DNA of 64,000 nucleotides from Mycobacterium paraterrae (GCF_022430545.2 NZ_CP092488.2:2790001-2854000), one strand, 5' to 3'. Numbered from the stretch's first letter, positions 1-8,280 are shown. Numbers and translations are program-made. Notes: generated by a model from the sequence alone, not told the origin.

Positions 1-1
1 C

Positions 2-298
2 AACGGCTGCATCAACCTCTCGACGTCCGACGCCGAGCAGTACTTTGCCAGCGCGATCTACGGCGATCCGGTCGAGGTCACCGGCAGCACCATCGAGTTG
101 TCCTACGCCGACGGCGATATCTGGGACTGGGCTGTCGACTGGAACACCTGGGTCGGGATGTCGGCCCTACCGGCGCCCAGCGGCGCCAAGCCATCGCCGG
201 TATCGGTTCCGCGCAGCGCCCCAGCCACTCCGCGCGACGCGCCGACGCTGTCCGGCACACCGACTACGACGACTAGTCCTGCGGGGCCCGGCGGCTGA
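2..298 (+). CDS. lprQ: L,D-transpeptidase, C-terminal part (LprQ/Rv0483 type)
   Basis: This gene is cut by the left edge; only the last 98 codons are present. The first residues are NGCINLS, the core of the YkuD-family catalytic signature in which the cysteine is the acylated nucleophile that makes 3-3 cross-links in peptidoglycan. The family's small C-terminal domain follows, with the aromatic stretch DIWDWAVDWNTW typical of mycobacterial L,D-transpeptidases, and then a Pro/Ser/Thr-rich tail of about 45 residues. The next gene is a minus-strand SDR and after it a ROK regulator, as around Rv0483 in M. tuberculosis, which supports the lprQ assignment. The N-terminal lipobox and Ig-like domains cannot be seen. 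The stop overlaps the convergent SDR gene by 26 bp. Confidence 0.8.
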   Translation, partial: NGCINLSTSDAEQYFASAIYGDPVEVTGSTIELSYADGDIWDWAVDWNTWVGMSALPAPSGAKPSPVSVPRSAPATPRDAPTLSGTPTTTTSPAGPGG

Positions 299-1061
299 AC
301 CGGCTGCCCGGCGCCTGATCGCGAGGCCGGATCACGATCAGGTCCAGGTCGACGTGCGACGGCCGCGACGCCACAAAGCCGATCACTTCGGCGACGTCAG
401 CCGCGGTCAACGGTGTGATGCCCTGGTACACCGCGTCGGCACGGTCCTGATCACCGTCGAAACGCACCAGCGAGAACTCCGTCTGCACGGCCCCGGGTGC
501 AATTTCGGTGAGCCGCACGGGCTTTCCGAGTAGCTCGCCGCGTAGCGTGCGGTGCAGCACTCCCTCGGCGTGCTTGGCGGCGGTGTAGCCCGAGCCGTTG
601 TCGTAGGTCTCCAGCGCTGCGATCGAGGTCACGGTGACGATCAGGCCGTCGCCCGATGCGATCAGCTTGGGCAGCAGCGCCCGGGTGACCCGCAGCGTGC
701 CCAGCACGTTGGTCTCCCACATCCAGCGCCAGTGGTCGAGATCAGCCTCGGCCACCGGCGCCAGGCCCTTGGCGCCGCCGGCATTGTTGACCAGCACATC
801 TACCCGCCCCAGCCCGGCGGCCAAGGCGTCGACGGCGGCATCGTCCGTGACGTCGGCCACAACCGCGGATCCGCCGATTTCGGCAGCCAGCGCCTTGATC
901 CGGTCGGCCCGTCGTGCCACCGCGACCACGTGAAAGCCTTGCGCTGCAAGAGCTCTCGCGGTCGCCTCGCCGATACCCGCGCTGGCACCGGTGACGACCG
1001 CGACGGGTTGGTCGCCGTTCGGGTCGTCAGAGGCGGTCGGATGCGGATTACGGGAACTCAT
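273..1061 (-). CDS. Short-chain dehydrogenase/reductase (Rv0484c type)
   Basis: A classical SDR of 262 residues. The NAD(P)-binding glycine motif TGASAGIG lies near residue 25, NNAG near residue 95, the catalytic Ser in TVTSIAALE, and the active-site YTAAK near residue 160. The substrate is not predictable. The ATG at 1061 was chosen because it places the Rossmann strand at the usual distance from the start; an upstream in-frame extension to 1169 has low-complexity Arg/Asn-rich sequence and would run into the regulatory region of the divergent ROK gene. It converges on the transpeptidase gene. Confidence 0.85.
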   Translation of the reverse strand: MSSRNPHPTASDDPNGDQPVAVVTGASAGIGEATARALAAQGFHVVAVARRADRIKALAAEIGGSAVVADVTDDAAVDALAAGLGRVDVLVNNAGGAKGLAPVAEADLDHWRWMWETNVLGTLRVTRALLPKLIASGDGLIVTVTSIAALETYDNGSGYTAAKHAEGVLHRTLRGELLGKPVRLTEIAPGAVQTEFSLVRFDGDQDRADAVYQGITPLTAADVAEVIGFVASRPSHVDLDLIVIRPRDQAPGSRFSRRAPQD

Positions 1062-1252
1062 CTGAACGACTCTAGTAACCGTGCTAAATTCCCCCTGTGT
1101 ACTCGAGCACCTTGTTCGGCTGTCTGCCCGCGTGTTGTTGCGCGGGCTGCGCGTGTTGTTGCCGCGCAACTAGCCGCTCCTGAGCTAAGCGCCTAGCGCT
1201 CGCGACGGTGTGCGGCACAGACCGCCATCGGAACTCGGACAAGGAAATGCAA

Positions 1253-2551
1253 ATGCGTTCAACGACTTTCACTTCTCATCAGCACAACCCCCTCGCGGCC
1301 GCTCGCCGTCGGGGCCCCGGACGGCACCGCGTGGTGGCGCCCTCGCTGCAACTCTCCGACGCTGCCGCGTCATCGGTCTTCCGGGCCGTGCGGCTGCGCG
1401 GCCCGATCGGGCGCGACGTCATCGCCCAGATCACGTCGCTGTCGATTGCGACGGTAAACCGCCAGGTCATCGCTCTGCTGGAGGCGGGCATCCTGCGGGA
1501 GCGGGCCGACCTGGCCGTCTCCGGCGCGATCGGGCGTCCCCGGGTGCCGGTCGAGGTCAACCACGAGCCGTTCCTGACGCTGGGCATCCATGTCGGCGCC
1601 CGGACCACCAGCATCGTCGCTACCGACCTGTTCGGCCGCACGTTGGATGCCGTCGAAACCCCGACTCCGCGGACCGCGCAAGGTCCGGCGCTGGCCGCCT
1701 TGGCCGACGGCGCCAAGCGCTACCTGCGGCGCTGGCATCGCCGGCGCGCGCTGTGGGTCGGTGTGGCGATCGGTGGCACGGTCGACGCTTCCAGCGGCCA
1801 TGTCGACCACGCCCGCCTCGGCTGGCGGGACGCTCCGGTCGGTCCGGTGATCGCCGAGACGTTGGAGCTGCCGGTCTCGGTGGCCTCGCACGTCGACGCG
1901 ATGGCCGCCGCCGAACTGCTGCTCGGCATGCGACGGTTTGGGCCGAATTCCTCGACCAGCCTGTATGTCTACGCCCGCGAGACTGTCGGTTACGCGCTCA
2001 TGATCGACGGGCGGGTGCACAGCCCGGCGAGCGGACCGGGCACGATCACCAACCTGCCCGCGCATTCCGAGCTCCTCGGCGGCTCGGGGCTGCTGGAATC
2101 GACGGTCAGCGACGAGGCCGTGCTGGCCGCCGCGCGACGGCTGCGCATCTTGCCGACCCACGGCGGCCCCGCGAACGGCAGCGTGACCGAGGTGCTCAAG
2201 GCCGCCCGTGGCGGCAACCAGCAGGCCCAGGAGCTGCTCAACGAGCGGGCCCGCGTGCTCGGCGAGTCGGTCGCTCTGCTTCGCGACCTGCTCAACCCCG
2301 ACGACCTGGTGGTCGGCGGACAGGCCTTCACCGAATACCCCGAGGGCATGAAGCGGGTCGAGGAGGCCTATAAGGCCCGGTTGGTGCTGCCGCCGCGCGA
2401 CATTCGCATGACCGCGTTCGGCAACCGGGTGCAGGAGTCCGGCGCCGGCATCGTGTCACTGGCCGGGTTGTACGCCGACCCGCTGGGTGCCATGCGACGC
2501 GCCGCTCCGCCGGCGCCCGTCTACGAAGTCGACGTCGAGACACCCGCCTGA
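1253..2551 (+). CDS. ROK-family transcriptional regulator (Rv0485 type)
   Basis: The protein has 432 residues. An N-terminal winged-helix DNA-binding domain (about residues 25-95; SIATVNRQVIALLEAG is the recognition region) is followed by a ROK sugar-kinase-like fold with the segment LGIHVGARTTSIVATDLFG, which corresponds to the phosphate-binding loop of the ASKHA fold. Rv0485, its apparent M. tuberculosis counterpart, is reported to control pe13/ppe18 expression. The start at 1253 was chosen because AAGGA at 1241-1245 sits 7 bp upstream; the ATG at 1247 is too close to that site and the GTG at 1208 has none. It is transcribed towards mshA with 34 bp between stop and start, so the two may be cotranscribed. 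Confidence 0.85.
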   Translation: MRSTTFTSHQHNPLAAARRRGPGRHRVVAPSLQLSDAAASSVFRAVRLRGPIGRDVIAQITSLSIATVNRQVIALLEAGILRERADLAVSGAIGRPRVPVEVNHEPFLTLGIHVGARTTSIVATDLFGRTLDAVETPTPRTAQGPALAALADGAKRYLRRWHRRRALWVGVAIGGTVDASSGHVDHARLGWRDAPVGPVIAETLELPVSVASHVDAMAAAELLLGMRRFGPNSSTSLYVYARETVGYALMIDGRVHSPASGPGTITNLPAHSELLGGSGLLESTVSDEAVLAAARRLRILPTHGGPANGSVTEVLKAARGGNQQAQELLNERARVLGESVALLRDLLNPDDLVVGGQAFTEYPEGMKRVEEAYKARLVLPPRDIRMTAFGNRVQESGAGIVSLAGLYADPLGAMRRAAPPAPVYEVDVETPA

Positions 2552-2585
2552 CCTGCGTCTCTGGCCAGCCCTGCATGATGGCGGG

Positions 2586-3902
2586 GTGGGTTCCTCTGAT
2601 CTGACCGATCCGCGTCGCGTCGCGGTGCTCGCGGTGCACACGTCGCCGCTCGCCCAGCCCGGCGTCGGCGATGCCGGCGGCATGAACGTTTACGTGCTGC
2701 AGAGCGCGCTGCACATGGCCCGCCGCGGCGTCGAGGTGGAAATCTTCACCCGGGCGACCGCGTCCACCGATCCCCCCATCGCGCGGGTCGCCCCCGGCGT
2801 GCTGGTACGCAACGTGGTGGCCGGACCGTTCGAAGGCCTGGACAAGTACGAATTGCCGACGCAGCTGTGCGCGTTCGCGGCCGGCGTACTGCGGGCCGAG
2901 GCCGCCCATGAGCCCGGCTATTACGACATCGTGCACTCGCACTACTGGCTGTCCGGTCAGGTCGGCTGGCTGGCCCGCGACCGCTGGTCAGTCCCGCTAG
3001 TGCACACCGCGCACACTCTGGCCGCGGTGAAGAACGCGGCACTGGCCGAGGGCGACACCCCGGAGCCGCCGCTCCGCACGGTCGGCGAGCAGCAGGTGGT
3101 CGACGAGGCCGACCGGCTGATCGCCAACACCGATGACGAAGCCGCGCAACTGGTTTCGCTGCATCATGCCGATCCCGCGCGGATCGACATCGCCCACCCC
3201 GGCGTGGACCTCGACGTGTTTCGTCCCGGCGACCGCCGCGCCGCGCGGGCCGAACTCGGCTTGCCCCCCGACCAGGATGTGGTGGCGTTCGTGGGGCGCA
3301 TCCAACCGCTCAAGGGTCCCGACGTGTTGTTGCGTGCGGCGGCCAAGCTGCCCCGGGTTCATGTGGTGGTGGCCGGCGGGCCGTCGGGCAGCGGGCTGGC
3401 GGTTCCCGACGGCCTGGTTCGGCTCGCCGCCGATCTGGGTATCTCTGACCGGGTGACGTTCTTGCCCCCGCAGTCGCGGGAAGATCTCGTCACCGTGTTC
3501 CGGGCCGTCGACCTGGTGGCGGTGCCGAGCTACTCGGAATCGTTCGGTCTGGTGGCGTTGGAGGCGCAGGCATGCGGCACGCCCGTGGTTGCCGCGGCGG
3601 TAGGCGGCTTGCCGGTAGCGGTGCGCGACGGCGTCACCGGCGCGCTGGTGTCCGGCCACGACGCCGACCGGTGGGCGCACGCGATCGACGAGACGCTGAA
3701 GCTCGGCCCAGAAGCGTTGGGGCCGGCCGCGGTTGCGCACGCCAAGGACTTCTCCTGGGACAACACCGTCGACTCACTGCTGGCCAGCTACCGCCGGGCG
3801 ATCGGTGACTTCACCGCACGCCGCGCGATGCGTGCGCTGCCCTCGACGCGGCGGTCCGCGCAGGCGGGACGACTGCCGTCGCGACGCAAGGCATGGGCAT
3901 GA
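2586..3902 (+). CDS. mshA: D-inositol-3-phosphate glycosyltransferase MshA (mycothiol synthesis)
   Basis: MshA transfers GlcNAc from UDP-GlcNAc to 1L-myo-inositol 1-phosphate, the first committed step of mycothiol synthesis in the cytoplasm. The 438-residue sequence is a GT-B, GT4-family retaining transferase: the N-terminal glycine loop DAGGMNVYV lies at about 29-37, and VGRIQPLKGPD begins the second Rossmann domain. AGGPSGSG and the EX7E-type motif ESFGLVALE form the donor site. GTG 2586 gives an N terminus like other MshA proteins although no clear Shine-Dalgarno is visible; the in-frame ATG at 2487 would lie inside the upstream regulator gene. Its TGA overlaps the ATG of the next gene (ATGA). 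Confidence 0.95.
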   Translation: MGSSDLTDPRRVAVLAVHTSPLAQPGVGDAGGMNVYVLQSALHMARRGVEVEIFTRATASTDPPIARVAPGVLVRNVVAGPFEGLDKYELPTQLCAFAAGVLRAEAAHEPGYYDIVHSHYWLSGQVGWLARDRWSVPLVHTAHTLAAVKNAALAEGDTPEPPLRTVGEQQVVDEADRLIANTDDEAAQLVSLHHADPARIDIAHPGVDLDVFRPGDRRAARAELGLPPDQDVVAFVGRIQPLKGPDVLLRAAAKLPRVHVVVAGGPSGSGLAVPDGLVRLAADLGISDRVTFLPPQSREDLVTVFRAVDLVAVPSYSESFGLVALEAQACGTPVVAAAVGGLPVAVRDGVTGALVSGHDADRWAHAIDETLKLGPEALGPAAVAHAKDFSWDNTVDSLLASYRRAIGDFTARRAMRALPSTRRSAQAGRLPSRRKAWA

Positions 3903-4450
3903 CCGCCAACGGTGACAGCGGTGCACCGATCACGCACGCACAACGGATAATCGAAGACACGCTGGAAACCAGCGGACTGGAATACACCCGCCACGAGGGT
4001 GCGCACGGTGGCCTGCCGGGCCTGATCGTCGCCCTGCCCGGTGAGCGTCGGCTCAAGACCAACACGATCCTGAGCATCGGCGAGCACTCGGTGCGCGTGG
4101 AGGCGTTCGTCTGTCGCAAACCCGACGAAAATCACGAGGGCGTCTACAAGTTTCTGCTCAAGCGCAACCGCCGGCTGTACGGCGTCGCCTACACCCTCGA
4201 CAACGTCGGCGACATCTATCTGGTCGGCCGGATGGCGCTGGCGTCGGTGGACGCCGCGGAGATCGACCGAGTGCTCGGCCAGGTCCTCGAGGCCGTCGAC
4301 AACGACTTCAATACGTTGTTGGAGTTGGGTTTTCGCTCGTCGATCCAGAAAGAATGGGAGTGGCGGGTGTCGCGCGGCGAGTCGTTGAAGAACCTCGAAG
4401 CGTTCGCGCATCTGATCGAAGACGACGATGCAGAGCGCGAAGCGCGATGA
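3899..4450 (+). CDS. YbjN-domain protein (Rv0487 type)
   Basis: A 183-residue cytoplasmic protein of the YbjN family, which resembles type III secretion chaperone folds; its biochemical role is unknown. The family signature runs from HEGAHGGLPGLIVALPGERRL (split here as HEGAHGGLPG and LIVALPGERR) through FLLKRNRRLYGVAYTLD. The ATG at 3899 shares ATGA with the stop of mshA, so translation is probably coupled; an ATG at 3893 is an alternative. The last ten codons and the TGA are formed by a copy of the stem-loop repeat described at 4423-4460, so the repeat supplies the C terminus EDDDAEREAR. Confidence 0.85.
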   Translation: MTANGDSGAPITHAQRIIEDTLETSGLEYTRHEGAHGGLPGLIVALPGERRLKTNTILSIGEHSVRVEAFVCRKPDENHEGVYKFLLKRNRRLYGVAYTLDNVGDIYLVGRMALASVDAAEIDRVLGQVLEAVDNDFNTLLELGFRSSIQKEWEWRVSRGESLKNLEAFAHLIEDDDAEREAR

Positions 4451-4460
4451 GGAGGAGTCG
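4423..4460 (+). repeat. MIRU-like stem-loop repeat, copy 1
   Basis: CGACGATGC is followed by AGAGCGC, a 3-nt loop, GCGCGA, and then TGAGGAGGAG. The four inner pairs are Watson-Crick and the outer two are mismatched. The repeat overlaps the end of the YbjN gene and provides its TGA stop. Related copies are at 14396, 44656, 44713, 44794, 49672 and 54425. Confidence 0.8.
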
Positions 4461-4471
4461 AGCGTAGGGCC

Positions 4472-4491
4472 CGAAGACGACTAAGTCTTCG
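4472..4491 (+). terminator. Candidate hairpin terminator after mshA-Rv0487
   Basis: CGAAGAC and GTCTTCG form a perfect 7-bp stem around the 6-nt loop GACTAA, 21 bp after the YbjN gene stop and just beyond the stem-loop repeat. No U-tract follows, which is common for mycobacterial hairpin terminators. It may equally be part of the repeat element. Confidence 0.45.
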
Positions 4492-4506
4492 AGGGCTGGT
4501 CGGCGA

Positions 4507-4557
4507 GCGTAACGCCGCGGCTCATTTTTCCGGGTGTATCAAGACGTGGCGTTACGC
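4507..4557. promoter_or_regulatory. Perfect 10-bp inverted repeat upstream of gpm1
   Basis: GCGTAACGCC at 4507-4516 is repeated in inverted form as GGCGTTACGC at 4548-4557, with 31 bp between. It ends 39 bp before the gpm1 ATG. It could be a split operator or a stem in the 5' leader of gpm1. Confidence 0.5.
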
Positions 4558-4596
4558 ACAGCGAAGGTCTCGCCTGCGCGTGAAATACTTCCCGCC

Positions 4597-5349
4597 ATGG
4601 GAGACGCTGCTGCAACGCTGGTTCTGCTCCGCCACGGTGAAAGCGAATGGAACGCCAGTAACCAGTTCACCGGCTGGGTGGACGTCAACCTGACCGACAA
4701 GGGCCGCCGTGAAGCGGTCCGCGGCGGTGAATTGCTCGCCGAGCACGACCTGTTGCCCGACGTGCTGTACACCTCGCTGCTGCGCCGCGCGATCACCACC
4801 GCGCACCTAGCGCTGGATACCGCGGACCGGCTGTGGATCCCGGTGCACCGCACCTGGCGGCTCAACGAGCGGCACTACGGGGCCCTGCAGGGTCTCGACA
4901 AGTCCGAGATCAAGGAACGCTACGGCGACGAGCAGTTCATGACCTGGCGGCGCAGCTACGACACCCCGCCGCCGCCCATCGAAAAAGGCAGCAAGTACAG
5001 CCAGGACACCGACCCGCGCTACGTCGACATCGGGGGTGGCCCGCTCACCGAATGCCTGGCCGACGTGGTGGCCCGCTTCCTGCCGTACTTCACCGACGTC
5101 ATCATGCCTGACCTGCGGGTCGGCAAGACGGTTCTGATCGCTGCGCACGGAAACTCGCTACGCGCCCTGGTGAAGTACCTCGACGGCATGTCCGACGCCG
5201 AGGTGACCGGTTTGAACATTCCGACCGGAATTCCTTTGCGCTACGACTTGGGCGCCGATATGCGCCCGTTGGTGCCCGGCGGCAGCTACCTCGACCCGGA
5301 TGCGGCAGCGGCCGGTGCGGCCGCCGTGGCCAGCCAAGGCGCGAAGTAG
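4597..5349 (+). CDS. gpm1: 2,3-bisphosphoglycerate-dependent phosphoglycerate mutase
   Basis: This glycolytic enzyme interconverts 3- and 2-phosphoglycerate through a phosphohistidine. The phosphoacceptor motif LLRHGESEWN lies at about residues 10-19, the substrate loop RLNERHYGALQG near 90, and the second catalytic histidine in AAHGNSLRALVKY near 185. Its length of 250 residues is normal for the dPGM family. The ATG at 4597 was chosen over an in-frame ATG at 4534 because the latter adds 21 unconserved residues and would start inside the inverted repeat. The Ala-rich C-terminal tail is unremarkable. Confidence 0.95.
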   Translation: MGDAAATLVLLRHGESEWNASNQFTGWVDVNLTDKGRREAVRGGELLAEHDLLPDVLYTSLLRRAITTAHLALDTADRLWIPVHRTWRLNERHYGALQGLDKSEIKERYGDEQFMTWRRSYDTPPPPIEKGSKYSQDTDPRYVDIGGGPLTECLADVVARFLPYFTDVIMPDLRVGKTVLIAAHGNSLRALVKYLDGMSDAEVTGLNIPTGIPLRYDLGADMRPLVPGGSYLDPDAAAAGAAAVASQGAK

Positions 5350-5453
5350 CCGCCTGACCGCAGCAACTGGGCAAACGTCGGGTAAACGGCCACCGAACAC
5401 CTGTCTCGTAGCCTGTGACATGACCGATTTTGGCCTTGTGCTGCTGGGTTGGC

Positions 5454-5471
5454 GTTCACCGAATTTGTAAG
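5454..5471 (+). promoter_or_regulatory. Candidate RegX3/PhoB-like box before senX3
   Basis: GTTCACC at 5454-5460 followed by GAAT and a weaker half-site lies 20-26 bp before the senX3 GTG. PhoB/PhoP-type regulators bind GTTCACC-like direct repeats and senX3-regX3 is autoregulated in mycobacteria, so this is a plausible autoregulatory site. Only one half-site is good, so the call is tentative. Confidence 0.35.
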
Positions 5472-5479
5472 CTTTTCAC

Positions 5480-6718
5480 GTGACCGTGTTCTCGGCCCTG
5501 TCACTGGCCGGGGTTTCGTTTCTCGCGGCCTTGGCCGTCGGGATCACCGTCGGCGCGCACTTGGCGCCGAGGGCGATCGAGCGACGGCAACGGGAGGCCG
5601 TCGAAGCGGCCGGAATCACGGTCGCGCAGATGCTTGATTGCATTGTCGCGTTGATGCCTCTGGGAGCCGCCGTCGTCGATCGGCACCGCGACGTCGTCTA
5701 CCACAACGAACGGGCCAGAGAGCTGGGTCTGGTTCGCGAGCGCCAGCTTGACGACGAGGCCTGGAAGGCAGCCCGCAAGACCCTGGCCGATGGAGCCGAC
5801 GTGGAATTCGACGTGCTGCCCGGCAAGCGGCAGGCCCCGGGTAGGGCCGGGCTGTCGGTGCATGGTCAGGCACGCCTGCTCAGCGAGGAGGATCGCCGGT
5901 TCGCCGTGGTCTTCGTCTACGACCACTCCGAATACGCGCGCATGGAGGCGACCCGCCGCGACTTCGTGGCCAACGTGAGCCACGAACTCAAGACGCCGGT
6001 GGGCGCAATGTCGGTGCTCGCCGAGGCCCTGCTGTCGTCGGCCGACGACCCGGAAACGGTGCGACGGTTCGGCGAGAAAGTTCTGGTCGAGGCCACCCGG
6101 CTGGGCAACATGGTCAGCGAGTTGATCGAGCTGTCCCGGCTGCAGGGCGCCGAGCGCATGCCCGACATGGGCGCTGTCGACGTCGACTCCGTTGTCGCCG
6201 AAGCTATTTCGCGCCACAAAGTGGCCGCCGAGAACGCCGACATCGTCGTGCGGACCGATGATGCCAGCGGCCTGCGGATGCACGGCGAGCAGGCCCTGCT
6301 GGTCACCGCGCTGGCCAACCTGGTTTCCAATGCCATCGCCTATTCGCCGCGCGGCTCGCTGGTCTCGATCAGCCGGCGGCGGCGCGGCGACAACATCGAG
6401 ATCGCCGTCACCGACCGCGGCATCGGCATCGACCGCAAAGACCAGGAGCGCGTGTTCGAGCGATTCTTCCGCGCCGACAAGGCCCGTTCCCGGGCCACCG
6501 GCGGCACCGGACTCGGGCTGGCCATCGTCAAACATGTCGCCGCCAACCACGGCGGCAGCATCGGGCTATGGAGTCAGCTGGGAACCGGCTCGACGTTCAC
6601 CCTGTCGATCCCCGCCTACGCCGGCGACGTCGAGCCGACCGAACTGCCACCCGAGCGCGAGTCGCGCCCCATGAAGCCCCTACGGGAGCCCCAACGAGAG
6701 GAAGAACTACACCGATGA
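5480..6718 (+). CDS. senX3: Sensor histidine kinase SenX3 (phosphate response)
   Basis: SenX3 is the membrane kinase of the SenX3-RegX3 two-component system, which responds to phosphate limitation and oxygen tension. Its 412 residues comprise an N-terminal hydrophobic segment (about 5-28), a PAS-like region (about 45-155), the DHp motif FVANVSHELKTP with the phosphorylated His at 168, and a HATPase domain. The last shows the N box (LANLVSNAIAYSPRG), the G1 box DRGIGI, the F box ERFF and the G2 box GGTGLGLAIVKH. It starts with GTG. In M. tuberculosis the senX3-regX3 gap carries MIRU repeats; here there are none, only an 8-codon overlapping ORF (6715-6741). Confidence 0.97.
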   Translation: MTVFSALSLAGVSFLAALAVGITVGAHLAPRAIERRQREAVEAAGITVAQMLDCIVALMPLGAAVVDRHRDVVYHNERARELGLVRERQLDDEAWKAARKTLADGADVEFDVLPGKRQAPGRAGLSVHGQARLLSEEDRRFAVVFVYDHSEYARMEATRRDFVANVSHELKTPVGAMSVLAEALLSSADDPETVRRFGEKVLVEATRLGNMVSELIELSRLQGAERMPDMGAVDVDSVVAEAISRHKVAAENADIVVRTDDASGLRMHGEQALLVTALANLVSNAIAYSPRGSLVSISRRRRGDNIEIAVTDRGIGIDRKDQERVFERFFRADKARSRATGGTGLGLAIVKHVAANHGGSIGLWSQLGTGSTFTLSIPAYAGDVEPTELPPERESRPMKPLREPQREEELHR

Positions 6719-6741
6719 GCACTGAGGAGTCACGCCCGTGA
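6715..6741 (+). other. Eight-codon coupling ORF between senX3 and regX3
   Basis: ATG at 6715 overlaps the senX3 TGA (ATGA) and the ORF reads MSTEESRP before a TGA at 6739-6741 that overlaps the regX3 GTG (GTGA). A GAGGAAG stretch at about 6697-6703 could serve as its ribosome site, and GAGGAG inside the ORF could serve regX3. Such an arrangement would pass ribosomes from senX3 to regX3. Translation is not shown by the sequence. Confidence 0.4.
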
Positions 6742-7421
6742 CAAGTGTCCTGATCGTGGAGGACGAAGAATCGCTGGCGGATCCGCTGGCGTTCCTGCTC
6801 CGCAAGGAAGGCTTCGAGGCCACCGTGGTGACCGACGGCCAGACCGCTCTGGCCGAATTCGACAGATCCGGCGCCGACATTGTGCTGCTCGACCTGATGC
6901 TACCGGGCATGTCGGGCACCGACGTGTGCAAGCAGTTGCGGTCGCGCTCCAGCGTGCCGGTGATTATGGTGACCGCTCGCGACAGCGAGATCGACAAGGT
7001 GGTTGGTTTGGAGCTGGGCGCGGATGACTACGTCACCAAGCCCTATTCGGCCCGCGAGTTGATTGCCCGCATCCGCGCGGTGCTACGCCGCGGCGGCGAT
7101 GACGACTCCGAAGTCACCGACGGCGTGCTGGAGTCCGGCCCGGTCCGGATGGATGTAGAGCGTCACGTCGTTTCGGTGAACGGTGAGGCAATTACGTTGC
7201 CGCTCAAGGAGTTCGACCTACTCGAATACCTGATGCGCAACAGTGGCCGAGTGCTGACACGTGGACAGTTGATCGACCGGGTGTGGGGTGCCGACTATGT
7301 CGGCGACACCAAGACGCTCGACGTCCACGTCAAGCGGCTGCGCTCCAAGATCGAGTCCGATCCGGCAAACCCGATCCACTTGGTGACCGTGCGCGGCCTC
7401 GGCTACAAGCTCGAAGGCTAG
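6738..7421 (+). CDS. regX3: Response regulator RegX3
   Basis: An OmpR/PhoB-type response regulator of 227 residues. The receiver domain (1-120) has the acidic pair ED at 9-10, the phosphoacceptor Asp52 in LLDLMLPGMSG, and Lys in DDYVTKPYS. The C-terminal winged helix carries LLEYLMRNSGRVLTRGQLIDRVWG and the recognition helix segment KTLDVHVKRLRSKIE. It activates phosphate-starvation genes and acts with SenX3, encoded directly upstream. The GTG start overlaps the tiny ORF described at 6715. GAGGAG lies 9 bp before the start. Confidence 0.97.
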   Translation: MTSVLIVEDEESLADPLAFLLRKEGFEATVVTDGQTALAEFDRSGADIVLLDLMLPGMSGTDVCKQLRSRSSVPVIMVTARDSEIDKVVGLELGADDYVTKPYSARELIARIRAVLRRGGDDDSEVTDGVLESGPVRMDVERHVVSVNGEAITLPLKEFDLLEYLMRNSGRVLTRGQLIDRVWGADYVGDTKTLDVHVKRLRSKIESDPANPIHLVTVRGLGYKLEG

Positions 7422-7438
7422 ATCCGCGGCTCGAGCCG

Positions 7439-8263
7439 CTACTCGGCGGCCCGGGTCGCGGGATGCACGGCGATCAGCCCTAAGCCGTTGCGCCGCTTAC
7501 ACATTGCGGCGAGCTCGGCATAGGCCTTCTCGCCGAGCAGCTCGGTCAACTCCGGGCCCATGCTTTGCCATACCTGTTCGGCGCCGACGTGGGCGGCCGG
7601 ATCGCCGGTGCAGTACCAGTGCAGGTCGGCGCCGCCGGCGCCCCAGCCGCGTCGATCGTATTCGGTGACAGTCGTTTTCAAGATCTCGCTGCCGTCCGGA
7701 CGCGTCACCCATTCCTGACTGCGACGAATGGGCAACTGCCAGCAGACATCTGGCTTCAAGGTCAGCGGCTGCACACCGATTTTCAATGCCTTGGAATGAA
7801 GCGCGCAGCCTTGGCCGCCCGGGAAGTCGGGACGGTTCAAGAAGATGCAGGCGCCCTTGTACTTACGGGTGCGGAACTGCTCTTCGCCCTCGTGCTCGTC
7901 GAGTTCGAGATAGCCCTTGCGGCCCAGGCCCTTCTCGCGAAATTGCCAGTCGTCGTCGGTGAGCGTGGACACAGCGTCGTCGAGGCGAGCGCGATCGTCG
8001 TCGTCGGAGAGGAACGCGCCGTGCGAGCAGCAGCCGTCGTCGGGACGATTCTCGACCGTGCCCTGACAGGCCGGTGTCCCGAACACACACGTCCATCGGG
8101 AGAGCAGCCAGGTCAGGTCGGCGGCAATCAGATGTTCCGGGTTGTCTGGGTCGAAGAACTCGACCCACTCACGGGCAAAGTCCAATTCGACTTCGCCGGG
8201 ATGCTCAGGGTGCGCACTTGCCACAGTTTTAACGGTAGACCAATCTGCGGCCTGGCTGGTCAC
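7439..8263 (-). CDS. Conserved Cys-rich protein of unknown function (Rv0495c type)
   Basis: A 274-residue protein with no transmembrane segment, conserved in mycobacteria at this position. Cysteines are grouped: CVFGTPAC, DDGCCSHGAF, GACIFLN, GCALH, VCWQLP and YCTGD. This spacing suggests a bound metal or iron-sulphur cluster, as in YkgJ-like zinc/iron-chelating domains, but I cannot assign a reaction. It ends 17 bp from the convergent regX3 stop and is divergent from ppx1 with only 17 bp between starts. The GTG at 8263 is used; a GTG at 8224 would leave more room for the ppx1 promoter. Confidence 0.75.
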   Translation of the reverse strand: MTSQAADWSTVKTVASAHPEHPGEVELDFAREWVEFFDPDNPEHLIAADLTWLLSRWTCVFGTPACQGTVENRPDDGCCSHGAFLSDDDDRARLDDAVSTLTDDDWQFREKGLGRKGYLELDEHEGEEQFRTRKYKGACIFLNRPDFPGGQGCALHSKALKIGVQPLTLKPDVCWQLPIRRSQEWVTRPDGSEILKTTVTEYDRRGWGAGGADLHWYCTGDPAAHVGAEQVWQSMGPELTELLGEKAYAELAAMCKRRNGLGLIAVHPATRAAE

Positions 8264-8280
8264 ACGTAAGGTTGTGTCCT

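Noticed and set aside
5501..6550. A 349-codon minus-strand ORF inside senX3
   Set aside because: It is Gly/Asp/His-rich as expected from the complement of a GC-rich gene and has no recognisable domain. Similar shadows lie opposite hemA, hemB, hemL, menE and pitA.
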